Shown here: positions 11,139 to 23,029 of the stretch, one piece after another
How the letters are laid out: each line of letters starts with the position of its first letter
How positions within the stretch are numbered: the stretch's first letter is position 1
NCBI GenBank assembly: GCA_026122225.1
Contig: JANEZZ010002242.1
Span: 62,001-126,000, forward strand
Source of the DNA: Heloderma charlesbogerti
Lineage: Eukaryota; Chordata; Lepidosauria; Squamata; Helodermatidae
Length of the DNA stretch: 64,000 nucleotides
Direction: 5' to 3'
The notes under the pieces: generated by a model
Told to the model about the DNA's origin: nothing
Databases searched by the model: none
Seen by the model: the letters and a program-made list of their open reading frames with translations, nothing else
Translations under genes and position numbers: made by a program

Positions 11139-11455
11139 GGGTTCACACAGCATAACAAGCCCGAGTATGGGTTGAGTGTGGTTTGTCATTGAATTGTGGG
11201 TCGTTGTTGAAGTGTGAGTTGTTGTGTTGTGTGCATCTGGACTAACAAACCATGGTTTGTTAACCACAAACAACCCACAGTTCACAGACCAACAACACAC
11301 CATGGGTTCTCTTTGTGGGTTGTTTGTGGCTAACAAACCATGGTTTGTGAGTGCTGTTGGGTTCACACAGTACAACAACCCACACTTAATGACAACTCAT
11401 GCTCAGTCCATGCTCAACACATATTCTGGCTTGTCATGTTGTGTGAACTCAGTCA
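11139..11455. mobile_element. Foldback element (GGGTTCACACA ends)
   Basis: Outer arms: 'ctgggttcacacagcataac' (11138-11157) against 'gttgtgtgaactcag' (11439-11453). Inner arms: 'actaacaaaccatggtttgt' and 'ggctaacaaaccatggtttg' flank a centre with 'caccatgggttc'. Several nested palindromes could form a branched hairpin. A clean target duplication is not readable. No coding capacity. Confidence 0.78.
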
Positions 11456-11669
11456 GTGTGAGCTGCCTCCAACTTTTCAGGAGCCTCTGCTAAGTGACAA
11501 TGCATTCCAGAGCCCAGAGGAGTCTGGGGTATTGTTGCATTTACTTTGCCTGGACCTGAGCATGTATATTGGATTTCTTTTTACCGGTGGCTTTCTTTTG
11601 ATTTCTCTCTTTAATACTGTAGGCAATGGTCTTAGTGATTAGAGTTGTCATAGACAGTTCACTAACTGG

Positions 11670-13600
11670 CTAGTTTGGGTTGCAAGCTGCCTCTACCATT
11701 TGCAGGGGTGGAGGACCAATTTTAAAGGTCCACCCTTGGAGACTTAAAGATCTGGATGGTTTCCTGGTGTCATTGGGGAGTTTCCTGCAGAACTGGCCAG
11801 TGGTCCTGCTGCAGTCCTGGTCAACTCCTAGAATCTGGAGGTGACTAGGGCTATCGATAAAATTGCTCCTAAACATCTTCAGTCAAACCATACAGTCGTA
11901 TTGGTTCCTTGGTATGCTGAAGAGCTGAGAGTGATAGAACAGCAAGGTTGATGACAAGAACACAGGTGGAGGAAGACTCAAAGCGAATATGACCAAACAT
12001 GTATTATAGCCTACTGTGTGGCGGTGATGGCAATGAAAAAAGTTTATTTCTCCACCATCACAATGTTGGCCAATGGAACTCTTTTGGGTGGTCAGGAGCC
12101 TGCTTGCTGCAGGCCTAATTGGTAGGCAGCTGGAAACTTAGAAGGGCCATTGTGATAAATTTGCATTACATTTTGCAGATAAATTTGTTCATATTCACTC
12201 TGACTTGGATGCCACAGTTCTGACAGAATCAGAGGTGGATGTAGGTGAGGCACCTTCTGCTCCTGTTGTTATGAATACTTTTCAGCTTGTGCAGCCTGAG
12301 GATGCTGACAAGCTGCTTGGAAGACTAAATCTACTTTTCGCTCTTTAGATCTTTGCCCCTCCTGGCTAAAGAAGTCTGTCATGGCTGGGTCTACATGGAT
12401 ATCGGGAGTGGTCAGTGTCTCATTAAGGGATACGGTAGTTCCAGTGGTCCTGAAGTAAAACAACTGTTGATGAAGTGGTCCCAGTAAAACAACTGTTGAT
12501 GAAGCCAGGTCCCTTGGCTATGGATAATTATTGTCCAGTATCATTTAGCAGTTTTGGATGACACTGATTAATTAGATCCATTCCAATCTGATCTCCAGCT
12601 GGGGTTCAGGACAGAAACTGCCTTGATCACCCTGGTGGATGACTTACACCTGGAAACAGGTGGAGGATATCTACCCCTACTGGTTCTTCTGGACCTCTTG
12701 GCAGCTTTCAATACCATTGACCATGCTATCCTTCAGGACCACCTCTCTGGGAATGGACTTGGGGGCATAGTGTTTCAGTGTCTTCAATTGTTCCTGGGGA
12801 GACAGACCCAGGTGGTGGTGCTGGGGGACTCTTGTTCCACCCCTTGGCCATTGACATTTGGGGTGTCTACATGTTCCATCTTGTCCCCCCCCCCATGCTT
12901 TTCAACATGAAACCACTGGAACAAGTTATCTGGAGGTTTGGACTGATGTGTCATCAATATGCAGGTGACACATAGCTCCACTTCTCTTTTCCACTATCTA
13001 ATCCCAGGGAGTCACTGAGGCAGTTGAAATTTTGGATGGGTGTCTGGCAGTATTGGAATGGATGAAGCCTAACAAGCTGAAACTTCATTGGGATACGATG
13101 GAAGTATTGTGTGCTGGGAAATCTGCTAATCTGGATGGAGGTTTAGATCTGACTCTGGATGGGGTCACACTCCCCTGAAGGGCCACGGATGCAGTTTGGG
13201 AGTGCGCCTGGACTCAGTGCTATCAGTGAAGGCAGAAATGTTATCAGCTGTCAGGAGTGCTTTTTGACAGCTGCAGCAGCTGCACCCCTTTCCAGAGAAA
13301 GCTGACAGAGCCACAGTGACACAGGCCTTGGTAAGATTACTGCCGTGCACTCTATATGGGGCTGCCCTTGAAGGTGATTCGGAAAGTGCAACTGGTACTT
13401 GTGGAAGCTAAAATGCTTGTGGGAGCTAAGTGTTTGGTCATATTCCTCCATTTCTGTATTGGTAATATTGGCTGCCTGTTATTTTTCAGTCCAGTTCAAT
13501 GTGCTGGGTTTGGCCTTTAAAGCCCTAAATAATTTGGGACCACAGTATCTGAAAGACCATCTACACCCCTATGAGTCTTTTTGTTTGTTCGTTTGTTGCA
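11670..13600 (+). pseudogene. Decayed L2-clade LINE ORF2 (reverse transcriptase region)
   Basis: The best-preserved part is 12600-12970. It encodes LITLVDDLHLETGGG, LLVLLDLLAAFNTIDHAILQDHL and, after a frame change, MKPL..VIWRFGLMCHQYAGDT. These match the reverse transcriptase of L2-type LINEs: motif A 'LLDL-AAF-T-DH' and the 'CHQYADDT' motif, here with the second D of the YADD box replaced by G (YAGD). Upstream (11680-11880) gives the linker between endonuclease and RT, and downstream (13000-13580) gives thumb-region fragments such as 'KALNNLGPQYLKDHL'. Frames are broken many times, and a 25-bp stretch is duplicated at 12460-12505. This is an old, dead copy. Assignment to L2 rather than another LINE clade is from family knowledge. 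Confidence 0.8.
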
Positions 13601-14975
13601 CATGGCATTTGAATAATGTGTATGTCACCCTGGGGCCAAAAGACATGCTCTCTTTCTCTCACCTCTTATTATTTGGTGTAATAGCCACACACAATGCAAG
13701 GAATGTTTCAATTCAGACTCTGGAGGATCCCTGACAGAAATGTTGATTTGGCACCCTTACTTCACTCTATCCCGATTAGCAGTGGAGATGGACAAGGAAC
13801 GGACTTTTATCATGTATTTTTCTTTCTGTTGCTGCTAATTCTTCACATTTCTCCTACAATGTTAAGAGATCTCTCTGCCTCCAAGTAGCTAATTGCTGCT
13901 GGCCAGCAGGCAAATGCATAACATGTGCCATCCATGTATGCTATGTATCCATGTTGCTTCCGTGACCTTTTTGGGACACTAGCCACATGCCAAATGCTTT
14001 CCTTAGGGTAGTTCAGGAGGGGTGATACATTAGGAAACTGGAAAGGCCATAGTGCAGTTTAGACATCTTTTCCTGCCATAGTTCACAATCTACTTTCTCT
14101 CTATGAGAGCATTTCCAGCATTTCTAAGGTATATTGATCACCTTTTAAATTTGCTTTAGCTATACTTTTTTACACACAGCCAAGGAAGATAAAGGACTGA
14201 TCTAGTCAGTTAGGTTTCTTTTTCTTTTTTTAATTAACATTTTATTGAAAGATTTTTATTCTATTTTATACATTTCCCCTTTTCCTCTATCCTCTACCTG
14301 TTTACCTCCCTCTCATCTCTCTCTCTCTCTCAGCATGCCACTCACGTAAACACATACACTTAAAAAGGTATAGTAAAATATAAAGATAAAGAAAATTAAA
14401 TAAAGAAAAAGAAGAAACTCACACAGTGGATCCCCCCCAGTGTGGTCCAAGTGGCATCTAGCCCATGTACATCTCTAAGAATCCATCCCAAGCTGCCCCA
14501 CTTTTATTCCCCCCACCCCAATTTTTTCTTACTTGTGAATCTGCTTTATTTGTTTGGGTTTTGGCATGAACATTTATGAATTTACTCTTACCAGAACATT
14601 CATAATTTCAGGTGGAGTACTTCCCTCTCACTTTTAGAATGAATATTATTCTGTAGCTGAGCTTAGGCATGGGAAATATGTTTTGGGGCTATCCTTTCAC
14701 TCAAATTATGCCCCCACTCTAACCGTGCCATCCCATGAGGACTTTATCGTGCACTCATGGTGGGTCACTCATGGATGATTGTGGGTCCTTTTCACAATGT
14801 CGTCAACCTCCAGGGCACATCTAGTGGTATTTCCCAGTTATTCCATATTTAAAAGCTCCGGAGATAATGAGGTATTTAAATATCCTGGATTTCCCCCCAC
14901 TGTGTACATTCGTTGTTGCACTATTAAATAGCCACTAAATGGCACTGTTTCATTAAGAACTATGGAATATTGAAC
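13601..14975. other. Mostly unannotated; A-rich tail and foldback remnant
   Basis: 14216-14290 reads on the minus strand as an A-rich end with two AATAAA-type signals, like the 3' end of a polyadenylated retroelement or retrocopy. 14705-14960 shares 'tttatcgtgcactcatggtg' and 'ggcactgtttcatt' vocabulary with the foldback at 51572-52028, so it is probably a decayed relative. A (CT)n run lies at 14316-14332. Confidence 0.45.
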
Positions 14976-15556
14976 TAGGGGTGTACGGTTTCCCCACCAT
15001 CTGTTCCGGTGGGGAATCCATGGTGGGGGGAGGTGATCCGTTCCTCTCCCACAGAATCCTCTGGAGTGGCTCTGCTCCACGAGGATTCCGGGGTGGGGGG
15101 AACTGGCTTGGGGGCTGCTTACCTTCCCTCCTGGCAGCCAGAGCTGTTCACCTCCTCCCTGTCCCTGCTGATTGCCATGTCTTAAAAAAAATAAAAATAA
15201 AAAATGGCATTCAGCAGGATGTGCCCATAGACATAGACGCAAATAGAGTCATGAATCTTGCATATAAGCCTATGGATACATAGGCTTAGACACAAGATTC
15301 ATGACTCTATTTGCGTCTATGTCTATGGGCACATCCTACAGATCACCCTTTTTTATTTAAAGACATGGCAATCAGCAGGGACAGGGAGGAGGCGAACGGC
15401 TCTGGCTGGCAAGAAGCAGCCAAGTGCCGTTCTGCTTCCAGTCCTCCTGGAGCGGAGGTAAGTGGTCCTGATCCGCTGTGGATTCCTGAGGCCGGATTCC
15501 AAAGAATCTGTGAAGAATCTCATTTGAATCTGCAGCGGATTTCTCTGACATCCCTA
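14976..15556. mobile_element. Foldback hAT element with long arms (TAGGGGTGT / ACATCCCTA)
   Basis: Starts TAGGGGTGTACGG and ends GACATCCCTA. Flanks are tattgaac (14968-14975) and cattgaac (15557-15564), 7 of 8 identical. Much of the interior is self-complementary: 'aggatgtgcccatagacata' (15218-15237) pairs with 'tatgtctatgggcacatcct' (15317-15336), with a centre near 15278. Outer arms contain 'gcagccagagctgttc'-type and matching reverse segments. The short frames read on both strands here are products of the palindrome, not genes. Confidence 0.88.
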
Positions 15557-15564
15557 CATTGAAC

Positions 15565-15875
15565 ATTACAAACTTTCCCTCTCAGCAATCACATGGTTGC
15601 TGTCTGGGAGCCTGCGGTAAACGTGGAAAGGCTCAACAACAGTAGGACTGCAGTTTTTTTCTTTAATGTACAGACACCCTTAGTTCTACTTGACATGAGT
15701 AAAGTGCAGAGAAAGGCACTTTTGATGTGTTGTTGTTTTTGGTCACACTTGGAAGACAGGCCACCAAAGACCTTAATTTGTTTATCAATTTGTTCATCAA
15801 TTCATCAATTTGTTCATCAGTTCATCAATTTGTTTAACCAACCAGGAAAAACCTTTTGTATATGGGCAGTGCTTT
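15565..15875. repeat. Minisatellite (caatttgttcat units) and flanking sequence
   Basis: 15778-15836 is an irregular array of 'caatttgttcatcaattcat' type units, roughly 12-20 bp each. The flanking sequence shows nothing recognisable. Confidence 0.8.
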
Positions 15876-16072
15876 TAAGGTACAATGGGGCTTTATGAAA
15901 TTACAACCTCACAACAACCCTGCAATGATGTGTCACTGGCTGCTGTTCCAGTTCATGGAGGTAACCAAGGTAGAGAGCAAGAGACTTGCCCACACCTACC
16001 CAGTGACCAAATCTGTGATCTGAACCCATCTCAAAGTCCAACATTATTCACTAGAAACCACTGGCATAAAGA
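15876..16072 (-). repeat. MIR-like CORE-SINE fragment
   Basis: Minus-strand reading gives 'ggttcagatcacagatttgg' (a decayed B-box region), 'actgggtaggtgtgggcaag' (core) and 'cagggttgttgtgaggttgt' (tail region), in the order expected for MIR-type SINEs. It is more diverged than the copy at 27820-28081. Confidence 0.7.
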
Positions 16073-16490
16073 AGAAGACTTTTTGTTCAGTCCAGTCCCT
16101 TTGGTCAGGAGCCAAAGAAAGTGTACTACTTGACTTAGGTGGCTGTTTTATTTGTTCACAGCAGTTAGGGTGTTTCATTTTCATATAAAAGTACAAAAGT
16201 GACAACACGAATATTACAATGCATGCACTGTAATACTGATGAATAGAAACACAGACAAAGAATTACAACATAGAAATAGAACATAATTGTGGCAGTTAAA
16301 CTGAAGCCAGAAAGCGCAAGGGGCCTGACTTAGTGTTAACAGGAGCCATTCCAAAACAGTAGCCATTTCTAACACCTCTTATGTTTTCTGGGGCAGTGAT
16401 ACCCCCAGCAACGGACACTCTCATAAAGGGGGGAGAGGTATAGACAAACCCCCTCGTGCATTAAAATCGCATGTAAGAGGGCTGCAGGGT
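16073..16490. other. Unannotated stretch
   Basis: AT-rich sequence with no recognisable repeat or gene. Confidence 0.4.
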
Positions 16491-16492
16491 TA

Positions 16493-16625
16493 AGCCCCGC
16501 CCCTGCCACTAACCACATCCCATGAGGAGCAGCCCTACACAATCATATGTGTGTAGAGTTCCTCCACATGAGGGAAGACCGTGGGAGCATGGCCAGTGGC
16601 CATGTTAGTGGCAGGGGTGGGGCCA
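16493..16625. repeat. Inverted repeat (ccctgccactaac arms)
   Basis: 'ccgcccctgccactaaccac' (16496-16515) is complementary to 'gtggccatgttagtggcagg' and onward (16596-16620). A second internal pair, 'cctccacatgaggg', lies in the loop. It is likely the core of another foldback transposon whose ends I could not fix. Confidence 0.65.
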
Positions 16626-18300
16626 GCACATGCAGACCCACAGCCACCTCATTCATGCTTTTAACAAAGATAGAAAATCTGCTTCCAGGGACATACGTTT
16701 GCTGACAGACATGGACTAGGAAGTTGGGCGGAGGGTGCGAAAAAAGTGTGTGTGTGTGTGTGGTGGTGGGGGGAAAAGAAGGCATAACTAGAAAGTTGCT
16801 GACATCTGTCTGTATCCTAGAGCCAACGAGCATAGATTAGAGATTGCACCCCCAGACCAATAGGAATGTATTTGTATCTGCAGGCATTGCTTGTGCTATC
16901 ATATTAGCAAGATATTTTGAGGTTTCCCCCTCATTCTTTCTGTTCTGTTTACGCAACCGTGACAACCTGGTGTGCAGTTCTGCATCTCCATACTGCACTT
17001 TTGGCAGCCCAAGGGGGCTGGAGTGTTACTTCTTGGAAAATTTAGTTGATCTAACTCGAACTATCAAGCATTTGCTTTTGTAGATTTGGAGACTCTTTGC
17101 TAACCCCTGTGCTATTTGGGCATCTCCCCCCCCCCCCGCTGCAGGATTTGCTTTAGAAGCACAACTTGCTGCTGGTAATCAGTAACCAGATGGTCATTTA
17201 TACTTTGGAACAAAGGTTTTACGCAGCTACATAATGGCTATAAGAAAAAGCAGAGCATGGAATGTCAAATTGGCAAATGAGCCTTTTGGGGATTTGCTAT
17301 TTTACTAAGAAAGATACACGTGACTTGGCTGGATTTTTAATGTGTTGCTTCGGCGAGAAGTGAATTCAAGGTGCGTGTGATGGAAGATTGATTCTAGCTT
17401 GTGGTCTGAATAATCAAGGTCAACTCTAGTCTTGCAACTTACAATGCCTTATTTTCCATAGGGAACCTATCCATCGGTGGTTAAATCCTATATTTTGAAA
17501 GGCCTTCACTGATTTTGGCATCGTATCAGTTTACATATAACAAGAACGTGGGCTATGTGAGGGGAGGAGGGAGAGGAAAGGGAAATGCATGAATGCAAGG
17601 CTCATTCCCACAGTGCCAAACCATAATGTGGTGTTCTATGTGAATTGACCCACTCCTAATAACCAAGCAGTATCTATGTATTCTTAGCATATCTGTTTCC
17701 TGTTTCCTGATGTAGTTTCCCTCCCTGATTGTACTTCATTGATAGCAATACTAAGAGGGAAACTATGTATATTTTTCCTATCTACCTCTAATGAACCTAA
17801 CCTTGCCGGGAAAAAATGAAGGTCCCTTTTGATTATTAGCATTTGTTTAATGTGTTCTGAAACCTAAACAAAGTAGCAAGTGTGCTTGACTTGCAGCACC
17901 ATGAATGGAATCACGTCTCACTGTGCCATTGACTCCAGCCACCACTGGGATGTGACCCCCTCACCTCTCCTGGGATCTTTCCCAAATTCGAAGTTGACTT
18001 TTGGGCTGGAAAATGTTTCTTACCTCTGTTCTAAGGTGTTCCTCACCTAATGATGAAGCATGGATCTGAGCAATCATTTACAGCAGATCAAATGGGGCTA
18101 ACAACAACCCATAAATTGCTTTCTGTTTTCAAGAGTTAACAATTCATCTTAGCTTTGTGATTTCTTGAAACTCTATCTATTTATACAAGAAGCAGCAATT
18201 GTTTTGTAATTGTTGTGAGAAAACCATACAGGGAAAGAGGGGAAAGATGCACAAAGTGCTTATTGTTAAGTGTTTAAAACAGCGATAAAATTTTGATGAC
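16626..18300. other. Low-repeat stretch
   Basis: Only a (TG)n run (16746-16764) and a C tract (17125-17136) stand out. The rest has no recognisable transposon, exon or RNA gene. It is one of the longer apparently unique blocks of the window. Confidence 0.45.
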
Positions 18301-18551
18301 AGTTCAGAAGTGTCATATCCACTGAGTTGTGTCTTTAACTACTTAGGCACGTTTCCACGCTATCGGCTTCACTTTGTTTGCAACTTTGTTGTGATGTTTC
18401 CCCAGTCGCATCTTCTGCTTTTCCAGTTTCCACAGTGCTTAAAGTCCCAGCTTGTCATCACTGTTGCCTGGGGCTCTGTGCTCTTTCCACTGAGCTCTAA
18501 TCGAATTATTTTCTTGATGGCTGGGTGGAGTCTGAGTGGAGTCTGGGTTGG

Positions 18552-18583
18552 GTCTGATTACCTCATCAGTGGTAATCAGACCC
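18552..18583. repeat. Perfect hairpin
   Basis: 'gtctgattacc' and 'ggtaatcagac' flank a loop of about ten bases. It is probably the centre of an old foldback element whose arms have decayed; the surrounding 18300-18620 has similar palindrome vocabulary. Confidence 0.7.
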
Positions 18584-18739
18584 TCCTTCTCGGCTGTGTT
18601 TCCAGGACAATAGAAGGAGAAGCCAATGGAGGAGTATTTTTTTTTTTTTTTAATAAAAAGGAATCAGCTTTGCTGTGAAGAGAGTTTTCCCCCTCTCCCC
18701 ACCTTTAGCCTTTCCTGTGAAAGTCCAGATGCATCTTTG

Positions 18740-20230
18740 TTTCAAGAGCAAGCCTCATTGAGCACAATGGGAGTTACTATTGAGTAAACACACATATGCT
18801 TGTGCTGGGAAAGGGGGGGAGAACACAAAGAGGGAAACCACCCACATTTTAACCCAGAGGACCTCACTGATCACAATGGGAGTTACTTCTGATGAGACAG
18901 TAATTGGTTTGTTGGGGGAAAGAGAGCAGTAAACACAAAGACAGAAACCAGCCTCCATTGTAACCATTGTATATCATTGTAATGATATCTATAACGAAGC
19001 TGTGAAGTACTTTCTTCCTAAGGGAATTCATTGGAGCCTTGAGATTGCGCTTGATAGCTTAATCACACTTAAGGAATTGGGCTTTAAAGTGTGCCATTTC
19101 AATTGAGGGGAAATCTCTGTAAATTCTGATGTGGGCATTCAAAGGCAAGCCTCATTGACTGCAATGAGAGTTACTTCTGAGGAGACACTAATGGGTTTCT
19201 TGTGGGAAAGAGACCAAAACCAGCCCCCACTTTAATGCACAGGATCTCTATATGGACGCTGTGACAGAGTTATGTCTTAAGGCAATGGACCGGAGCCTCG
19301 AGATTGCACTTAATTGTAGGGATGTACAAAATTGGCCTTACCTGGCTCTGCCGGGTTCCGCTGGGGGGGGAGGCGCTCCGTCCCTCCCCCCGGAATCCTT
19401 GCCAGCCGGCTCCGCCAGCAGCCGGACATCCGGCTGCTGGCTAGCAGGGACGCAAACGGTGGCGGCTGTAGCTGCCACCATTTACGTCCCTGTAGTCAGC
19501 CGTGATAGGCTACGTAAATCTTTACGTAGCCTATCACGTCTGACTTTAAAACAAACAAACAAACAAACACGTGTACGCAAAAGGCGGCGGCTATGGCCGC
19601 CGCCATTTGCGTTCCTCATTTTGGCCCGTCTTAGTCTACGTAAATATTTATGTAGGCTAAGACGGTGAAAATAAGGGGAATGCAAATAGCTATTTGCGTT
19701 CCCCCTTATTTTCGCCGTCTTAGTCTACGTAAATATTTACGTAGAGTAAGAAGGGCCAAAATAAGGAACGCAAATAGCGGCAGCCGTAGCCGCCGCCATT
19801 TGCGTACGTGCACTTTTTTTTTTTTTTAACCTAGCCATGATAGGCTATGTAAATCTTTACGTAGCCTATCACGTCTCTCTCTCTCTTTTTTAAACACTGG
19901 AAATGGCAGTGGCAGCAGCCGGTCAGAAGACCAGCTGCTGCCACCGCTGCTGCTGGAGCCGCCGCCGCTGCCGCCCGGAAGATCCACCCCAGGTAAGTCT
20001 CGTCCCGGGGGGGATCCGCGGGGGGGTGACAGGCTGTTCCACCACAGAGTTCGGGGGGCTGAATGCACTGGCATTCGGCCTCACCGAGATCTGTGGTGGA
20101 ATTCTCTGCCATCCCTACTTAATTGCATTTAAAGAATTGGGCTTTGATATGTGCCATGTCAATTCAGGGGCTTCTCTGTTATTTCTGTTATTGAGAGGCA
20201 AGCCTCATTCAGCATGGGGTCACGGGTGGT
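18740..20230. repeat. Diverged tandem repeat interrupted by a hAT element
   Basis: The motif 'gcaagcctcattga' followed by 'caatgggagttact' recurs at about 18748, 18858, 19145 and 20198. The motif 'gagattgcgctt...gaattgggctttaaa' occurs at 19040-19090 and again at 19299-19316 plus 20118-20150, the second copy being cut by the 19317-20117 insertion. Spacing between corresponding words is about 259-288 bp. No coding sense is apparent. Confidence 0.75.
19317..20117. mobile_element. hAT element with an internal array of TACGTA hairpins
   Basis: Ends TAGGGATGTAC (19317) and GCCATCCCTA (to 20117), flanked by an exact 8-bp duplication, cttaattg, at 19309-19316 and 20118-20125. The interior has four successive hairpins with 'gataggctacgtaaat' or 'gtcttagtctacgtaaat' arms (about 19501-19540, 19624-19663, 19716-19755, 19836-19875). 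They are separated by GC-rich 'ggcggcggctatggccgccg' type palindromes. Frames rich in R-D-R-L-R-K repeats read through these on both strands and are artefacts of the hairpins. Shares the internal hairpin with 62469-63018. No transposase. Confidence 0.92.
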
Positions 20231-20740
20231 GTTCTAGCGCTTATTTTCAATGATGTTTCAAAAGTTGCTCCCTCAGCATCCTGCTCCAAAATGGCTATGT
20301 AACTTCTGGAAAACAGGGAGGGAAAGGGTTGAGTCACTGAGGTCAGAGTGACACACCCACAAAGGCCACACTACATGCCCCATGGGTAGGACTATGAAAC
20401 TGACCCCAGTGTGGTTGTAGAAACAGGTCAATAATGGAGCTGAAGTAAGCTGGAAAAGTCGGACTATAACCAGTTTCAGAAGAAGTGGTTTTTCTGCGTT
20501 AAAATACGGGGCTGGTGCTGAATGGCCATGATGTCATGAAAACACAGAAACCTCACTGCACAGCCAGGTTGGAGTGAATTGCTGGTGGAAACACAGCCCT
20601 TGTTGATTAGTACCCTATTATTTGAGGCCTTGTCCAAAATATGGGCACAAACCAGCCAAAATATTGGTGTGGTCCAGTCAAAGTTACCTTCTTTCAGATC
20701 CCAAAGATCTGAAAGACAGAAAGTTGAGGCACAACCCCTG
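20231..20740. other. Unannotated stretch
   Basis: Contains a short hairpin, 'ctttcagatc-ccaaa-gatctgaaag' (20691-20715). Otherwise nothing is recognised. Confidence 0.45.
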
Positions 20741-20803
20741 GCTGGGGCATGCTAGGAGTTGTAGGCTTTTTTTCTGTCTAAACAAGCATAGGATTACACC
20801 CTT
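20741..20803. mobile_element. Right half of foldback MITE, GCAATCCTATG family
   Basis: 'ctaggagttgtagg' then 'tctgtctaaacaagcatagg', ending attacaccc followed by TTAA. Matches the right arm of the 46391-46497 copy. The left arm is missing. Confidence 0.7.
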
Positions 20804-21019
20804 AATATATGTTTAATTCTTCCATTGAAATGAATGATGATTAAAAGCGTTTTAATTTTTCTGTCTAGCATCAAGGGGCATGGAGACTTAGGTGGGTGTC
20901 TTAAAAAAACTCTGCAGTGTCAGCTAGGAAAGATCGGATTGTTGTTGTAAAAGACACCCCCCCCCCAGATCATGCCCTTCACCGTTGATGGCACAATGCA
21001 TATAGAATACCTCCACACT

Positions 21020-21265
21020 GTACTACTTCACACAGCACATAGTTAAACTATAGAATTCACTACCACAAGATGTAGTGATGGCCACTAACTTGGATAGCTT
21101 TAAAGGGGGATTAGACAAATTCATGGATAAGGCTATCAATGGCTAATGGTCATGATTGCTATATATTTCCTCCAGGATCAGAGGCAGTATGCCTTTGGGT
21201 ACCAGTTGCTGGAGACACATGAGCGGGAGGGTGCTGTTGTGCTTATGTCATGCTTGTGGGCCCTT
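21020..21265 (+). mobile_element. CR1-like LINE family 2, 3' fragment
   Basis: 'agttaaactatagaattcac' and 'tgtagtgatggccactaact' match the 2535-3505 copy at about 3198-3245. It then follows the 'gcagtatgcctttgggtacc' and 'ccagttgctggagacacatg' stretches. Non-coding remnant, 5' truncated. Confidence 0.82.
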
Positions 21266-23020
21266 CTTATCTTCTTGTATGATCAGGTGTGAATGTCAGG
21301 TACAAAAGATAACATACACTTTGGCCCTTACTAGCTAGGGCTGGATCTTGGGGCCAAAGTCCAGGATATCAGAGACCAGCCCCGCCCCCCAAATGGCCAC
21401 CCAGAGACTGGCATGTGAGGAGGGCATCAGGGCAGCAGAAGCAAACTCCATCTTGTTCCTGTAGTAATGAAGGTGCTATGATTTAAGGGCTCGATCCTAA
21501 TTGAGATAGTTGCCAGGCTCTGAATTTCTGGGTCAGGTAGAGTACAGAGGGGATCCTCTCCTCCATGCTCTACCCACCTTGCATTCCTGGGTAGATGTGC
21601 AATTTTGTGCATCTAATCTAGGGCTTCGGAGAGCAGGTGGGAATGGGCCTGGAGACTCCATAGTAAGTAGTGTAAAGGGGGTTCCGTGGTCCCTCCCCTC
21701 CTTGCCCCTGAGAACACCCCCCTTTTGCCCTGTTTGCACTTGATTTTACAAGCAGGAGGGGCAGCCGCTGCAGGTTCTCTCCACGCCAGCTACGAGGGGG
21801 ACCTGGAGGGGAGCACAGTTTCCTTGCTCCAAGCTTGAAGTGCTACCTCTGCCACAGTGTCTAGTGGCCATAGGACTGCTCTCTTAGTGTGTTAAGGATT
21901 GCCATTTTCAGACATGATCCAAAGACCTCCCATCCTCCTGGACTTCCCATTCTTTCCTGCCAAAAGAAATGCACCAAGCACACGATGAATTCCATAGTGC
22001 AGAAACAAAACGTTTCCATGCTCACAGGCTCTCTGCTTGTGCACATAACACTTAAGCTTCAAAGGTTTATTAGGATGCTGGGTCGTGACATTAATCTGCA
22101 GCAGAGTGGGTGGAGGATTAAGGGAATTTAAATATTTGAATGAAGTTTTCAAATACTGAGCTTCGATGGCACCTGCCTGCCTTAGAAACAATAGCTACAT
22201 ACGGCAAACAATTGCAACGCAGTTTAAACTTCCCATTCATGCAGTTCATTCTAATGTAGAAAACGGGGTGGCTAGAAGATGCACAAAGAGAATTTTCATG
22301 CTTTTGATTTAGTTCTTCTTCATCTCAGTTATGTCAAGGACTTCCACAGGAGTATCCAAACTTGATGATTTTTCTGTGGTTTTTACTGTTGCATTACTAC
22401 TATGTAAACTACAGACTACGCTTGAATGTTTGAAGTGAGGATTTACAGATAGTTCCTGATATGTCAGTCCAGTCCATGAATGATTGTGAATTAATTGCTG
22501 GCTGTTGCTATAGGTCTTGATGAAAATTCCAAGTTCATCATATTTGTAACCCACAGGGTAATTCTTTATTCATGTCTTTGGTGCCTATCAACATGTTCTC
22601 TAGGGCTCTTAATTGGGATGTTTTAAAAAAAGATTGTTAAATTATCCCCCCGCCCCACAACACGTTAAAATAGGTCAGGCCCTTTTAGAGACCAAGCTGC
22701 TGTCAGTACGGAGGCAGGGCCAACCAGCCTAAAAGTAGCAAAATTTCTTTTTGTGTCATAAGCCCTATGCAGTTCACTTTATCAGGGTTTCCGACTGCAG
22801 GAATTCTGTAAGCACGTTCAGCTGAATGCTTTTGCAGAGCCCTCTTCAGACCATGGGCTCAATACGCAAAAGTCTAACTGAGTACCAGGCACATGGGAAT
22901 GCTGGGGGCGGGGCTTATGTGTGTGCTCATGTTCCCTCACACACTGTAGCCCTCCATGCAAGCAGACAAACACCTGCATAGGGCTTCTGTCTTGCTCTGA
23001 TTCTTGTTGGAGCAATGTAC
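21266..23020. other. Unannotated stretch
   Basis: No repeat family, exon or RNA gene recognised with any confidence. 22130-22600 is AT-rich and free of microsatellites. 'ccccccgccccacaac' near 22650 is a low-complexity tract. Confidence 0.4.
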
Positions 23021-23029
23021 AGGCAACCC

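Noticed and set aside
14216..14290. Full L1 element on the minus strand
   Set aside because: Only an A-rich tail with AATAAA-like signals is visible; no coding remnant was recognised, so the source element is left unnamed.
19252..20112. Overlapping 67-138-codon frames on both strands with RDRLRK-type repeats
   Set aside because: They follow from the TACGTA hairpins of a foldback transposon; the same peptide appears on both strands because the DNA is palindromic.
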